Assembly: GCA_964023205.1 (NCBI GenBank)
Contig: OZ026846.1
Coordinates: 34,988,194-35,052,193 of the forward strand
From: Lutraria lutraria
Taxonomy: Eukaryota; Mollusca; Bivalvia; Venerida; Mactridae
DNA length: 64,000 bases
Direction: 5' to 3'
Under the pieces are notes generated by a model. That model saw only the letters and a list, made by a program, of their open reading frames with translations, was not told where the DNA came from and searched no databases. Made by a program: the position numbers and the translations under genes. Below are positions 52,421 through 64,000 of this stretch, piece after piece; within the stretch, counting starts at the first letter, position 1; every line of letters starts with the position of its first letter.

Positions 52421-53210
52421 ATAGTTTTATTTAATTGTAACTGCCTGCATCAGTGGATCAGTGAACCCCTCACACAGGCTATTCTACATGAAAAACAAAT
52501 ATGAAGATACGTACAAAATGTATTCAAAGTACAATGTATAGGAATACCAAATATTTTTAATTCTTACGACACACCAAACAATTTCCAATCATTCAGTCAT
52601 CAGTAATCATGTTTACAATTTCGTCAAAAACGCTTTTTAATTGTCATTTAAAAATAAACGACGTGTATCTCTGCCAAAAACATTTACATTCATATAACTA
52701 CATGATTAAACACTGCCAAATATAACATCGATTGTCAGACTACCATTTTATACGCTTAGATATACTTTCGGTTTCACTAGAACAACCGGGAATAAAAAAA
52801 AACACATCCTTACTACTCCGCTCTCTTCTTCGTGACTCAATAGGGAAAACTTCACGATACCAAGTGGTACCGACATGTGAAATCTTCAACGAGTACACAA
52901 CATTCATTCTTGTTCCGATTTGCCTTTCTTGGCTAAATCAGTAAAAGGCGATGTTTTGGTGAAACTGACAGGTGCGCGGGAAAATAAACGGCGGAAATTG
53001 CGCAATATAATAGACGGCGTCTCGGATTTTATTGTCGTAAGACAAAGTTTTGTCGTAGCTACGACGCTGTACTTACGACAGCGTTGATAAAACGGTCTTG
53101 CGACATCTTAAGTTTTTGTCGTAAGTTCCTGTCTTAAGATACGACATGTCGTAGCTACGACATGTTGATAAAACGGGCCCCAGGACGACGTCCCATCGTT
53201 ATTTTCGGAT

Positions 53211-54410
53211 TAATTTGGCGGTTTATTTTGTTTCAGCTTACGCTTAGAAAGAAAATCTGTAATGTGACACTGAATAGTCTACCAATTTAGCTCTGCATGG
53301 ATTGCACATCATTTCCGTTTATTTGAAATCGCGCGGAAAATGGAAATAATTTTGTTCTATAGGGCCAGACACACCTTTTTACTACACAAACATGTTTACA
53401 TCATTTATCTACACAGAAAATTTGTTGTGACGAAAAACTTGCTAAACTTTTTTTTATCAGTATATATTCTCTCTTTCTTTTTATTCTAATTGTTGTACTA
53501 TCTAAATAAGTATGTAAAGTTACAGCTTTCAGATTATGTTTCCCTCTTATATGTTAAATATGCATAAATGTATGAACTATAAACAAAATTTTCCACTTTC
53601 TCTGTTAAAACTGTAGTTATATATTATGTGGTAACCAATCTTAATGTAAATTTATACCATCTCTTTTGTCAACTTGCTACGTCTATGTATTTGTATATAC
53701 TTAATATGTATGTAAATACAATGTATGTTGTTTACATCGGACTGAGAGCCTTATGAATCTGCAATTAACTCTTATATGTATGGACTTGAATGTTAAAAAT
53801 AAAAGTGTGAACGGATACATTATCTAAAATGAACCTTTTCTACTTGAATAATCCTCATTTTTTCAGCCAATCACATCGACCGCGTGTTTCAGCTGCAAGC
53901 AGTCAATGAACCACGCACTGCATACTTTAATGTGTACCGAATACAATTTTTGTACATGTCATGATTGCACTCAACTCATGTTACGTACACTAGTATGTAA
54001 TTCTTATAGTTGCATCTCACAAAAACTGTAAAAATTCGATATCTTACGCAACTATCAACAAACCTTCACAGAATGATTTTAACACATTCGTCTATTGAAA
54101 AAAATGTTTGCCAAGATTCAGTTTAACATTTTATGTTTCTGCAAAAAAACTATCATAAAACCTTCGCCGAATGATTATGACCAAATGTTACAGCGCAAAA
54201 TTTTACCATTTTGTCATTCGACCAAGTGTGCCAAAGTTGTTGCATTTTATAAAATATAAAACGTATATATGCATGTATGTGCCTACCTTTTCCAAGCAAA
54301 GTTTCGCAAACCTTGGCAGCTTTTGTCATTAAACGTTTTACGGAGTTGTTTCCCCTTGCTCAGGATATTCTTTGTTACGCGGTTTTCAGCAAGATACAAA
54401 GCATGATGAT
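53211..54410. other. No gene recognised
   Basis: Includes the presumed right end of the split Tc1-type transposon, whose terminal repeat I could not identify. The rest is AT-rich. Confidence 0.35.
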
Positions 54411-54417
54411 AACATAT

Positions 54418-54675
54418 ACTACTCAAAATTTAATAAGGATCACTTTTTGTTTTGTATGGCATTATCGTCGGTTTTGGATATGAATTTTGGTTATTTTCAA
54501 ACGGATACCAGATTATCATGAGTGCAACATGTATTCCATAGATTAAATCATTCGAGCGTTACGAGCGTCGAAATGAGGACAGGGTCAAAATTAGACATTT
54601 TATGGGTATGTGTGGGAATAGAAACTTTGAGGAAAATGAGCTAAAGTGCATATATCGTATCCCGTATCGACAAAT
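54418..54675 (+). mobile_element. Truncated copy of the element A/B terminus
   Basis: Starts with CTCAAAATTTAATAAGGATC after TA (54416-17), like the left ends at 30012 and 31630. It matches 31630-31880 through 'catgagtgcaacatgtat', 'gcgttacgagcgtcg' and 'ggtcaaaattagacatt'. It stops at about 54675, where another dispersed repeat begins. Confidence 0.8.
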
Positions 54676-54930
54676 CCCACTTTGACCTTGACTTAATTTG
54701 GACTTGGAATGATTCTGTACCAGGTTAAGTAGATTTTACCGTTTCGTCTAGCACCAATACCGCTTGCTAGAACACTTTCATACTCATACAGGTGTTGCTT
54801 ATGATATATCAGCAATCCACTCATAATTATGAAATATCGACTTTGACCTTGACATTGTTCAAATGGGCTATTGTTTCACAAGCATGCCACCGGGGGCATA
54901 TGCGTTTATTGAATACAGCGTCTTGTTTCT
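54676..54930 (+). repeat. Dispersed repeat copy (partner at 27935-28330)
   Basis: Shares 'ccaggttaagtagattttac'-like wording, 'ctagcaccaatacc', 'ctttgaccttgac' and 'cacaagcatgccacc' with the partner, in a different internal order. Confidence 0.6.
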
Positions 54931-57250
54931 TTTCAACTTGTTAAATACTCCATATTGTATTATTCTTTGAAGTATAAAAAACTGTCCGTTAAACAGTTTT
55001 TCACGGATGTTTTTTTTCTTCAATAATATGTTGGATCGTTTCCCGTTTCAGAGAGATTTCGGTTATATGATAATTCGTTTCCGAATTGAGGTGTAAGAAA
55101 TACATTTGTACCACCCGTATTTCAAAAATACACCAAAACGATTTTTTCTGTAATTCGCACAAAATGATCTTATAGCGGGGTCAAATAATCTGACATAACT
55201 CGCAAATGAACATGGATACCAATATTTTTCTTTTTTTGTGTGTGTTTATAAAGGATTAATCTGTATACATGTATATGCAAAGTATTTATTTTAAATCTGC
55301 CGTTATAGTTTATTGTGAAGTACGTCCTTAAACAGTGAATGGAGTTTTCAATCTTAATGGAGTATTGCCTAAATTATAGACGATGAAGAAAACATTATTG
55401 TCACAAGAATCTCGTCATTCAAACATGTATACGAATAACTACAAAATGCAGTGTCCTGTGTCAGCGGATATCAAATACTAGTACATTGTCATAACAAGTA
55501 TTATAATTATTTTCTAAAACTGATGATAGCACTATTTTATTTACACGTCCTTAAAATACTAAGTGCACAAAATGGTCAACAATTCAGATTGACAAAAGTT
55601 TATTATATCCTTCATCTACATCAGTTGGGTGAATTGTTTCTTGAGTATAAAAAGATTTTACCGCATAATTTGGAAGTTGTGTGTTTTTTTTTGTATCAGA
55701 GCTAGCGTCGCAGCAAATGCCACAAAAATGACAAACACCACTTACACAAAACTCTGTGTAAATCCCTTCAAAATCACAATAAAATGTTATATCTTATATC
55801 AATCAGTTTCTTATTTATTCAAGAACTTGAAAATATTAATTTACATAACATGAATGAAGCTGCAGAAAGTACAGAGTCCTGACTTTTCCCCTACCACCTG
55901 CTCGGAGAATGGAAAATTTTACAGAAAATCATGAAGTATCAATAATTCAGCAAATTAAAGCTATATACTAGTCATTAAGGCACATGTGTATTTACGTTCC
56001 TGAAACTATCTACTATTATGGAGAGATGAAATATAAAACAACTGAGAAGGTTTATTGTTTATTTTTCTTTCAAGTGACATTCATATACTGCAACAACTTA
56101 CATTATTAATATTGTTCTTCTCTTGTTTGGGGGCTTATCAGTTTAGATTCTTACAATCGAACACAGTCATTGTCAAGTTAATTTCCTTTAATTTGAAAAT
56201 CAAGGTTTTATTCAACTACATGTATATTTTTTTTGAAACTATATAATAGTATGTTTTGAAACAAGAAAACTGTTGCTTTTTTCTAGCGCCTAGGGTTAAG
56301 CATAAATTCATCTAGTACATTTACCTTTGGCATTATGTGTATGTAATACGTTTTATAAACCTACCGTTCAACAGCGCTAGTGTAAGGCCTTGCCAACAGA
56401 ATGTGAAGGTATTTAATTGTTACATTTTGAATTAATACTTCAGCTTAACATCTTGGCAAATGCTCCATGTTTCAGTTACTTGTTTTGTTGTGTACATGGT
56501 CCCGGTCACATCGATTGTGAACTATGATAACGAGAGAATTTTGCCAACTGAGCGATTCGAACTTACACCACAGAATCCGGGCGCGGCTGCTCTCAGCTGC
56601 GAGAGACCATAAATAAATCAGACAATTTCTTCTTCTGAGCAATTCAAACTCGCACTATTGAGGATCCAGCGGCCCTATACACTCTTTTCCAGTTTCCTTT
56701 GCCCCATAACTTACTACGTATGGTAGTATATATGGCCCACAAGGCTTAATGGACTTGAATTACTAAATAAATATGTTCTTCATAATTCAATTATTTTCTA
56801 AATTAAAGAATTGTAACCAATTCGACTCTAAAACATTTTAAATTACGCGTACATGTATATCTGCATGAGTAGAAATATAGCTGAAAACTGAAAATTTGTT
56901 GAAAAAAAACATGTTGAAAACTGACACAAAATATTTGCCACACTGACTATGATTCGCAGTGTATGTACGTATCGTATAATGATTTTTAAATTAACATTAT
57001 ATTTTAAATTAGATAAAAAAAATCACCCAAGCGCCCGATTTAAATTAACAACATCAACAATCTAGAACTTTTAACATTTTTCCACGTTCGTACTTGGTTA
57101 TATAAATATTTATAGCTTGATATTGTTGAAAACGCGAAGAATGTTCATACAGAGCGATTTGTTTTATTTACGCATGCTAGTTCAAAGGTCATTATAGCTG
57201 TCTCAGTAATTTTCCGATGAGTTTCTCTTTATTATAAAACAGCGCGGAGA
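54931..57250. other. No gene recognised
   Basis: AT-rich DNA. The longest open frame (84 codons at 55451) is low-complexity and has no splice context. No repeat ends were seen. Confidence 0.4.
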
Positions 57251-57450
57251 NNNNNNNNNNNNNNNNNNNNNNNNNNNNNNNNNNNNNNNNNNNNNNNNNN
57301 NNNNNNNNNNNNNNNNNNNNNNNNNNNNNNNNNNNNNNNNNNNNNNNNNNNNNNNNNNNNNNNNNNNNNNNNNNNNNNNNNNNNNNNNNNNNNNNNNNNN
57401 NNNNNNNNNNNNNNNNNNNNNNNNNNNNNNNNNNNNNNNNNNNNNNNNNN
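57251..57450. other. Assembly gap, 200 N
   Basis: Exactly 200 unknown bases, a length often used as a placeholder. The real distance is unknown. Confidence 0.99.
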
Positions 57451-57737
57451 GACCGGTCTGGAGAGAGGTTGGGCTGTAATTGAAATTCTGTTAAAATACT
57501 TTGAATTACATCTGTCAAGTGTTACCATAATATACTAATTACTTAGTAAAGTGAAACTTATGCTTGTTTATATGCAAGCTACTATATAATGGGTACAGTT
57601 TTTTTCCTCTCTGATTCGTGTATCTACTTAATATCCCTCTCTCTCTATATATATTGGCAGGTTCGCTTTCGTACATCTTATAATAGCAACCTCAATTTTC
57701 AGGCCACCTTTTGGGTAAAAAAGGAAACATTGGATTT

Positions 57738-57851
57738 GTAACAGTAGTGTATATATTGTGTACAACATTAATAGCCCGATTAGCTGAGGTAGTAGAGTAG
57801 GGGTTGCGGGTTTTGGCCCCGCAACTGGTAATTTAATTTCCTCTTATTACG
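57738..57851 (+). repeat. Solo LTR-like copy of the tRNA-containing TRIM
   Basis: Starts GTAACAGTAGTG and ends CCTCTTATTACG, matching the TRIM LTR borders. The middle reads GCCCGATTAGCTGAGGTAG (acceptor, A box and D arm), then skips the anticodon arm. It goes to a strong T-arm hairpin, GTTGCGGG/CCCGCAAC. The 5-base direct repeat GATTT flanks it (57733-37 and 57852-56). There is no second LTR nearby. Confidence 0.72.
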
Positions 57852-57856
57852 GATTT

Positions 57857-60172
57857 ATATAGTCTCTTAATCAGTTTAATCTGGGACCGTTATACACATG
57901 TCCAGGATTTAGCCTTTGGTAGAAATATAGAAATCAGAACCAGAAATACGTTATATATATTATAAATCAACATACATGTACAATTATCCGTATAAACCGT
58001 GCGATGTTCTCTTTCCATATATTTAATGTAGAAAAGCTATAAGGTGTAGGAGTGAAGATAGTTTCGCCTGAAGCGGCCTATCAGATTATGCGAAATGATA
58101 AAATATCAGAGCTGAACTTGTATTCATGTATATGTATACATGTATTAACGAGATAAGTCATGTATGTGTAAATGCAGGAACGGTAAATGAGCTAGTATAC
58201 TGATGAATTCTCCATACAGTATGATATTGTATACAAATACAAATGTATCTATAGCTGTACTCGTATATACATCAAATACCATTTTTGAACTACATGCACA
58301 TGGATAGCGGATCACTATCGTTGAATTATAATCTTTCATGTATTGTACTTGCTGATCAACCAGGCCCGTGAGAAACAATTTTAGATTGGGGCCGGGGCTG
58401 AAAACGGGGGATATAGCCTCTTATACAGCCGATATTATTGGGCTAAGCTTAGCCTCCCTTAGCCCCCTTCCCTGGTTCCTACGGCCCTGTACATTTCTCT
58501 TTTTCTTCAAAATTCATGATTTCACGATTTTTCTTCGAAAGTTCACGATTACACGATTTTTCTTCAAAATTCACGATTTCACGATTTTTCTGAGATTTCA
58601 ACTTCACTAATGCATGTTTTGAAATTGTGAAATCTTTAAAGTTGAAATGTCACCGCCTGTCTTTCATATATATATATATATACTGACACTATTGTATATT
58701 TCCTGTTCTCTTTGATATACATAATACATGTATGCGTAATTTCCGATTGTAATGAAAATGAATGCGACCTCAATGGAACAATAAAACAATGGTTTATGAT
58801 TATTATTGTCAATATTTCTCATACTATGCAGTGATAGTTCAAAGTTCGTGTAATTTGATTGCATGATCAAATACGTATTTCATGTCTGCGTGACCTTTAT
58901 TCGAACATATGTTATGAGATCGTTTCATTAAATTGATGCTATCATTTGTTGTCCGGGAAGGAAGCAATTGATGAGCATTGTTACCCGGATGTAACTATGT
59001 AAGTGAATTCGATATAATGTACGCTGTACATATCACAGCTATGAATATACGGCAAGATGATGTATACAAACTAAAAACGTAAATATAACCTTCAACTTTT
59101 GAACTTCCACGCGCCAGACTCGAGTGTAATCATTCACTTCTGTTCATTATCACCGACGGTGAATTCCGTACTTTTCTGGGTTACAGTTATCAAGGTTGAT
59201 ATGCATTACTGGTATTTCTTCCGTTTTATGCTCGCGTATTTCATTGCTATCGCTTATCAGTAGTATTTAGAGATACAGCAACAACAACAACGCTTGAGTA
59301 CATACATAATTAACCGCTTCGTTCTTGTTGCTTCTAAGAAATAATCCAGCCGTGTGCTCGATAAACCAAGCGAAATAATAATAATAATATAGAGATCTAA
59401 AACATTGTTTTTACAATTCACTCCCTGTATTCAAGTTTTGTCTGGCTTCTTTGAGAAGATCACTTGCTTTAATTAAGTTATTATATCTCTACTACCGAAC
59501 TTTACTGATGTTTCTGATCAGTGCTATACAAAAAAGTAAATATTACAAAAATAGCAAAGCCAGATAATCACTATTTTCTTTGAGAGTTACCTTAGATTCT
59601 ACAAATTATATTTCACGAAACATTCAAATAAATTTGTAAGCGTTGTTGCCCTGGTTGAAAATAGAATTATTATTCTTTTAGATACATGTACTATATGGTG
59701 ACCTATATATTTTGATTGTTATTTTTTCTTTTATCTTTAAAAAGGGGCTTCTCTCGTGGATTCAATGCAAATTTAAAGGGAAAGTAGGAGGGTCATTGTT
59801 TTGTAAAACAAATCATGGTAAATCATTTTCAATCAAGGAAACCTTTTTCTAAATCTGTCCACCCTGTTTTGAGACAATACAATTGGGAGTTCGGTTCCCA
59901 ATATGTTAAACGTAAATAATATTGATACGCAGCATTTAAACCAAAACGTGGTCCCAACAAGATTTGTTCCAAATCTTTACACAGTGCATAATTTTGCACT
60001 AAGTGCGTGTCAATTGTCGATAATGAAAAAAACATACGTTTGCTTTAAACTGTCCTGGGAAATTAAAATAAGATCATACTGTGGCTTGTATTTAAGCACA
60101 TAACCGTCGATGCAATTGATTTGCCCATTTCAACAATATGACTGTGTTATAAAAAGCGAACGATTTTACTAG
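57857..60172. other. No gene recognised; small AT and CACGATTT minisatellites
   Basis: At 58505-58595 'ttcacgatttcacgattttt' is repeated a few times, and a short (TA)n lies at 58668-58682. The (AAT)n at 59377-59388 is minor. No exon pair was supported. Confidence 0.45.
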
Positions 60173-60718
60173 ACGAATTATACTCATGGGTATTGGTTTA
60201 TTATAGTTGCTTGTGGGTATATAGTATAGTGTATATTACTAGTTTGGGTAATCCTGGCCATTGATTGGTTAATGGTGATGACTGAATCTATTAATAGTTG
60301 TAGTATGTAGGTAAGTAAATCATGCAGGCACTGCTCTGTGATTTTGACCTAGATAAGATGTTGTGTGGCATGATATCTGAAAGCTATTTGAAGTTCAATG
60401 TGGTTGTATCATAGCAGATTATGGTGAATTTGTTAACATTTATGGTTTATTCCATTTGATCGATGTAGGGTATGATATTACCAGGTGCTTGTGAACTATA
60501 TACATGAATTTATTCATTTGTCAAATACTCATGATTGTCAATATATGTGTATTACTCATATCATGTATATATGTTATACTCTCCATAATGGAGGATTGAA
60601 TAAAATATAGCCAATATTCTTTATGAAAAGAGCAATGTATTTCATACAAAGCACATAAACCAACATGCTTTTTGTAATTCGTCTACCTATAACGTTTTGC
60701 TATAGTTTTTCTTGTTAT
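60173..60718 (+). repeat. Dispersed element copy 2 (partner at 27313-27905)
   Basis: Begins TAGACGAATTATACTC and ends TAATTCGTCTACC. CTATAACG-TTT-TGCTATAG and TTTTTCTTGTTA follow, as in copy 1. The copies are diverged (many substitutions) but collinear. Confidence 0.7.
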
Positions 60719-63700
60719 TTGTTCGGAGTTTGACCTCATACAGACGAATAGAATTTCAGTAACTGGCCTTGATACTGTGAATACCTGCTCGGTTTCATAT
60801 TTCAAAATCGAGAGAAATATCTAACAAAATCAAGACATAGGCTATTAACGTGTATAACGGTATATCTGACAGTCATATTATTAGTGAGAATAATTGCTCA
60901 TATGTGATTAGAATCATACACAAGTGAATTAATGAATATTGGAAGCGACCTGTAATAAGCATCTATAAATAGAAATGAAAGGGAAATAACTCGAAAATTA
61001 AAAAAACTTATTCAATCTTTTTCTATGTTAAATTAGACGTAATAGTTTCCTCTTTCACATGGTAAAATACCATGTTGCTAATATTTTTGTGTAAGCGAAC
61101 GGGCGTGTTTGAATTCGGTAATCGCTGCTTGAATCGTTAAACTATGAAATAAAATGTTAGGGATCACTTTATTCTGATGTAACAATCGTGTTCGTTAATT
61201 TACAGAAACAGTAGATTCAAAACTCTTTGAGAAAGTTTTTGAAAAGTATTTGTGTTTTACACTTTTTTTCATTTATTTAGAATTTCTTGTCAGATATAGC
61301 TTAATACGCTTTAAACACCAACTTACTTTGAGCGAGGTCCAAACGCACTTCCTGAAACTCGCCGTAAAATAGATATTCATACTTCATGGCCCATTCATGA
61401 ATTATGCAAGTATAGTTCAAGAAAGAAAGCCTTCAAGAAAATTCCATAATTTTGAAGGGGTTATTTTGATCGGCTTTGAGTCTGATTGGGTTACAATTTA
61501 GAAAAAAAGTTTTCCCTCGATGGAATCCTTTATAAGTTTGAAAAAGCCATGATTCACGAAGATTTTTTGGATACGTTCAGAAAAAATGGTCATGTTTATA
61601 ACACCAAAATCTAAAGTACGAAATTATTTGAGGGAGGATTCGTATCTCAGAATACCGAAAGGTGTTTTTTATTTAATTAGAAACCTATCTACACTATTCT
61701 TTGTACAAGATGCCGTAAACATGACCATTCCTTCCAAACTTAATGTGTTTAATAACAATGTCAAAGTCCTTTTCTATATTGACCGATTTAATAATGATAG
61801 ATTGTCGATCCATTTTGAGATAATTTCCTATTCGATTCCATTGTTTTCACCTAGCGGGTGTTCTTAAATAATTTATAACATTGAACATGTGGACATTTCC
61901 TTATATTTGAAAATAATTCCTAATAGACTGCTTATGATCCATTACCAAGAAAATTAATATAAAAATGAATCAATTGTTGATGGAGCCTCATGTACGAGTA
62001 CATTTATCATTCTAAAGCTTAAAATTACGACCGTATATATTTACCATACTGGTATCTATCAATGAAAAAAATCATTTTGTTATTTAGCATTGACAATTTT
62101 AACAAATATTTATCATTCTTTGTAGCTTGACTGAAAACTTGTAAACAATATTTGAGCGATTTCGTCAACAGAAATATTATATTCGTTTCAAAACTTATTT
62201 AAGACTACTTAAGATAATTTGATTTATGCGCAAACAATTCGGCGTACGCGTTACGTCACGCGTCAGGTGTTTTTTTTAATACGATGATCATAACGATATT
62301 TTACGATTCGGACCAATCTTCATTTTAACAAATTTGATAGTTATTGAAAGCACCTTGTTACCTAAACATGTTTTGGTCTGGCAAAAAACCTATTACGTAC
62401 AGCTGCTTATCATTCTTGGTTTGTTTATTAAATACAAAAGTTCAAACTGAAACATTTTTAGGATTGTTGAGTGATTAAAATGCGACATTTGAAATAAAAA
62501 CAGTATGGCATTTCGTAAAAGGAATGTACGTATGTCTTCAGAACAGAAAAACAACAACAATGAAATATCACTAAAACAACCCATTGGTTCTTGTTTTCAA
62601 AGTGATCTTATAGGGTTAGTAAAGAAATAGTATTATTGATACACACGGTCAACTTGGACAGACCTATATATAAGACCGTACTCTGGGCATCTGATTTCTT
62701 GTTTGGTTGTAATTTTTTCAAAATCTACTCCTGAAAACATTCCGTGTCCTCCGTAATTGTTGCTTAGTACAAAGGTCAATGCTAGGCTTGGTCAGAAATT
62801 AGAATTGGCTAGCTCACAAGTCAAAAATGAAACGACCCGCAATAGGCTCTGACCAGGCACGCAATAGGCGGATCGTTATGGGCAAAATATTATTTTTTTC
62901 ACATCAACTATGAAGTAAATTCGGACAAATAGACTCGAAAGCTTTAAATTGTAGTCGCTCACTGATAATTTCATCAGAGCTACGTATCCAGATAAAGTTA
63001 GCGGCAAGTTTAAGTATCACCAATGTCTATTTTAAAACACCACCCCTTTTGAAAAATTAATGGAAATTTCCATTTCACTGTATAAAGATAGACAACAGCC
63101 GTACAAACGCAGTCATGTCAGTATCGATTTAATGACTGTGAATCAAATTGAAGATCATCAGTAATGTAATAAAGGGACCCTTTGTTATTGATTCTAACAA
63201 CAAATCTAATTAATAATATCCAAGAGAAAAAATCATTAGTTTTCGCGACCGGCCACAAGTTCTGTCATGATACAATTAATGTCTTGATACATACTTTAAG
63301 TATTTAACAATTTTAATACAAAGTGTAATGGACTTATATACACAGATATATTTGCAACAGCTAAATACAGCTGTAATCGTGAGTTTACGAACTTAGATAT
63401 ACTCGAAAACTCTGACCGATTGTATAAAGTTGGAGCGCAGTTCGTGATTCGAACATTTCTTTAATGTGCGAACTCTATGAATGACGTTCCAGTCTGAAGT
63501 CATCAATTCGCGAATGGCGAACTGCGTTCTAGCTAGAATGTAGTTCGCTATTCAAAAGAAGTACGAATTGTGTTCAGACTTTATCCAACCATTTATAATA
63601 GCTTTTGGCATTCTGATTTTTTAAATTCGAACAGGAAACATGTGCAATGACATTTTTAAGCCGGAATCGACGTGATAAATAATAACCGGATACAGAAATA

Positions 63701-64000
63701 ACAATCGTAATAATTATGACAATTTGCCGCTTCTAATAATATAAATTATGCATTACCGTCGTACAACGGTCTGAGTAAAAGTATGCTATAAATGTACAAT
63801 GTTTAAACGCACAATTATTAATTATAATTCCATAAATAACTCTTGTCTACTATAAAGTCGCTATATTTAGAATCATGTTTAAATCATTAACATTTTTCAC
63901 ATATCTTAAATTTCATTTAGATTAATGAATTTCTCTGACGATCACGTGACAAGAATTTACAATTTGTTATACGCTAATAGCGTATATTTTAGCTGATATT
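60719..64000. other. No gene recognised
   Basis: AT-rich DNA to the window end. A 93-codon open frame at 61586-61867 has no motif, splice support or biased composition. No repeats of note, apart from one TCCTCCGTAA word near 62748. Confidence 0.4.

Larger units (their letters stand above)
48758..53179. mobile_element. 4.4-kb PIF/Harbinger-like element
   Basis: The ends GGCCCGTTTTATCAACATGT and ACATGTTGATAAAACGGGCC are perfect inverted copies. CCTGG (48753-57) and CCAGG (53180-84) flank it; these differ at the centre, so the target duplication is short or mutated. Both subterminal regions are full of GTCGTAAG/CTTACGAC words. The left inside carries a Harbinger-transposase-like exon and the right inside, on the minus strand, a Myb/SANT-like exon. 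These are the two proteins Harbinger elements encode (family knowledge). The element is decayed. Confidence 0.8.
48398..53210 (-). pseudogene. Tc1-type transposase gene split by a Harbinger-like element
   Basis: The minus strand at 53210-53180 reads MGRRPG. It resumes at 48757-48398 with GMTLRLDQRQRAIGML, SARDVARHFDVHESTISRL (helix-turn-helix), TTPKEDRY, then WNDVLFSDESRF (first catalytic Asp) and RIRVWRR. Further left a scrap reads DCYGGGSAMVLARIH in another frame (about 48330-48390). The segment between the helix-turn-helix and the catalytic part is shortened, an internal deletion. The second Asp and Glu motifs are not seen. Removing 48758-53179 plus one CCAGG/CCTGG restores the N-terminal frame. 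Confidence 0.85.

Noticed and set aside
55451..55705. 84-codon ORF rich in Leu, Tyr and Phe
   Set aside because: Looks like translated low-complexity AT-rich DNA; no supporting signals.
57192..57528. ORFs crossing the N gap
   Set aside because: They consist mostly of unknown residues; openness across N is meaningless.
61586..61867. 93-codon ORF
   Set aside because: AT-rich composition, no recognisable motif and no splice context. Length is within what chance allows in 64 kb of six-frame AT-rich DNA, though it is the best leftover candidate in the right third.

Overview
This is a eukaryotic, almost certainly metazoan and most likely bivalve-mollusc, genomic window. It is AT-rich, has no operons, and its genes are broken into short exons with GT/AG introns. 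It is crowded with decayed transposons, foldback elements and tandem repeats. Several dispersed repeats have the look of families I associate with bivalve genomes, for example those ending in a 'GTGAGC...GGCCCTCTTGTTT' tail or carrying 'AAGGGGACATAACTC'. The species cannot be fixed from sequence alone. One 200-base N gap lies at 57251-57450.

No long open reading frame belongs to a host gene, so genes were found by reading splice sites and phase by eye. (1) 168-1586, minus: five exons of a PHD-like plus FLYWCH zinc-finger gene running off the left edge, with a homopolymer frameshift. (2) 9530-12168, minus: an RPA-large-subunit-like gene (OB-fold exon, then a Cys zinc-finger region) with a mariner element in an intron. 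(3) 18706-25250, plus: a small unrecognised gene with a start exon and two phase-compatible continuations. (4) 34164-45966, minus: candidate exons of an unrecognised gene whose last intron would hold a large satellite. (5) 46088-46342, plus: a short candidate gene head-to-head with gene 4. A lone 86-codon ORF lies at 3000-3260.

Mobile DNA dominates. A LINE reverse-transcriptase fragment lies at 3320-4342. A second LINE (endonuclease domain, 12540-15955) is split by a 2978-bp element with long terminal inverted repeats and TTAA target duplications; removing it restores the reading frame, and it carries a further foldback inside. A Tc1-type transposase gene (48398-53210) is split by a 4.4-kb PIF/Harbinger-like element. 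Other Tc1/mariner copies lie at 10592-11775, 25705-26720 and 31630-33118, with foldback or MITE-like elements at 5176, 18836, 21159, 29136, 30012 and 40713.

The centre (about 33.3-41.3 kb) is a layered satellite. A 25-bp array sits between 40-bp arrays, with decayed edges suggesting a common ~20-bp ancestor. Inserted near its right edge is the most unusual object here: a 390-bp LTR-like miniature retrotransposon (TRIM) at 40302-40691. Its two ~140-bp terminal repeats each contain a tRNA-like sequence with Pol III A and B boxes. It has a primer-binding-site-like motif, a polypurine tract and 5-bp target duplications. A single-LTR copy with its own duplication lies at 57738-57851.

The right third (about 53-64 kb) is mostly unannotatable AT-rich DNA with a few dispersed repeats.
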